Source: Acidimicrobiales bacterium (GTDB taxonomy: Bacteria > Actinomycetota > Acidimicrobiia > Acidimicrobiales > JABEUL01). Taken from it: a DNA stretch of 5,439 nt. The notes beneath the pieces were generated by a model that did not search any database, was not told the DNA's origin, and saw only the letters and a list, made by a program, of their open reading frames with translations. The DNA lies in contig JABEUL010000240.1 in NCBI GenBank assembly GCA_013044465.1, positions 1 to 5,439 of the forward strand, read 5' to 3'. This document shows, piece by piece, positions 5,126 through 5,439 of the stretch. The translations under genes were made by a program, and so were the position numbers. Every line of letters starts with the position of its first letter. Positions within the stretch are counted from its first letter, which is position 1.

Positions 5126-5439
5126 ATGTCCGTGGTGCTAGTTGTCGGTGGCACAAAGTCTGGAAAATCTCACTTTTCCGAACGACTTTTAGCTGGATAT
5201 AGTCGGGTCGGTTACTTTGCCACGGCTCCTAGTAGTTGGGCAGATGAAGCCAAATTCCAAGAAAGAATAAAAGCTCACAGGGCCTCCCGCTCGGCTTCAT
5301 TTGACACAGTTGAGGTCGGAGACAATCCCGAAGATCTTCCAGCACTTCTTGAGCGCTTTAAGTACCCTGCTCTAGTTGATTCGGTCGGCACTTGGATCAG
5401 CGCACTTTATGAGAAAAACTTAGGTCGCGACTTCCAAAA
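5126..5439 (+). CDS. cobU: Adenosylcobinamide kinase / adenosylcobinamide-phosphate guanylyltransferase CobU/CobP (3' end beyond window)
   Basis: CobU phosphorylates adenosylcobinamide and then attaches GMP, giving AdoCbi-GDP, which is ready for lower-ligand joining by CobS. The first 104 codons are present. Residues 4-15 are a beta strand and Walker A loop VLVVGGTKSGKS. YFATAPSS (30-37), RIKAHRASR (47-55) with the family's conserved guanylylation-region His (His51 here), and ALVDSVGTWISAL (82-94) follow in the family order. The usual form of the last motif is LVDCLTLWLxNL; the GTW variant is, from memory, common in actinobacterial CobU. The ATG at 5126 has AGG (5116-5118) 7 nt upstream. In-frame codons upstream contain no start before TAG at 5078-5080, so the start is firm. 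The gene is alone on this strand in the window and is the direct target of the riboswitch. Confidence 0.95.
   Translation, partial: MSVVLVVGGTKSGKSHFSERLLAGYSRVGYFATAPSSWADEAKFQERIKAHRASRSASFDTVEVGDNPEDLPALLERFKYPALVDSVGTWISALYEKNLGRDFQ

Noticed and set aside
4915..5154. Open minus-strand frame of 79 codons across the cobO-cobU gap
   Set aside because: It lies antisense to the cobalamin riboswitch and the cobU start, has low-complexity composition and matches no family I recognise; the structured RNA explains the sequence.

Overview
The window is a cobalamin (vitamin B12) biosynthesis locus. Every gene I can support belongs to corrin-ring construction or to late adenosylcobalamin assembly. 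Composition is moderate (GC in the mid-40s by eye), the genes are tightly packed, and several proteins carry sequence variants I associate with Actinobacteria (FVKSGKWKVGE in CobO, LVDSVGTW in CobU). One gene appears to start without a leader. I therefore favour an actinobacterium-like, possibly aquatic, moderate-GC bacterium; this is an inference and not a firm placement.

Layout: from 4886 down to 1 on the minus strand runs one probable operon in the order cobO, cbiA, cobI, cobM, cbiD, cbiE (truncated by the window edge). Gaps are 2, 4 and 3 nt, followed by overlaps of 11 and 8 nt. On the plus strand, cobU (5126 onward, truncated by the other edge) is divergent from that operon. The 239-nt gap between cobO and cobU holds a plus-strand cobalamin riboswitch (about 4911-5040) and an expression platform reaching the cobU start.

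How it works together: CobI, CobM, CbiD and CbiE methylate the precorrin ring at C20, C11, C1 and C5/C15 respectively. CbiA amidates the a and c side chains, CobO adds the adenosyl ligand, and CobU activates the adenosylcobinamide side chain for attachment of the lower ligand. CbiD suggests cobalt-precorrin-type C1 methylation, but the genes that would settle cobalt-early versus cobalt-late (cbiG, cbiK/X, cobG, cobN) lie outside the window.

The most interesting part is the intergenic control region. It has a canonical aptamer with a recognisable L5-L13 kissing pair. A strong ribosome-binding site followed by a GTG sits in and next to the L13 hairpin; it opens a 20-codon leader ORF that stops 2 nt before cobU. 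The opposite gene, cobO, has no visible Shine-Dalgarno and may be leaderless. I found no wholly unknown system here; the possible novelty is in how the riboswitch is wired to its gene.
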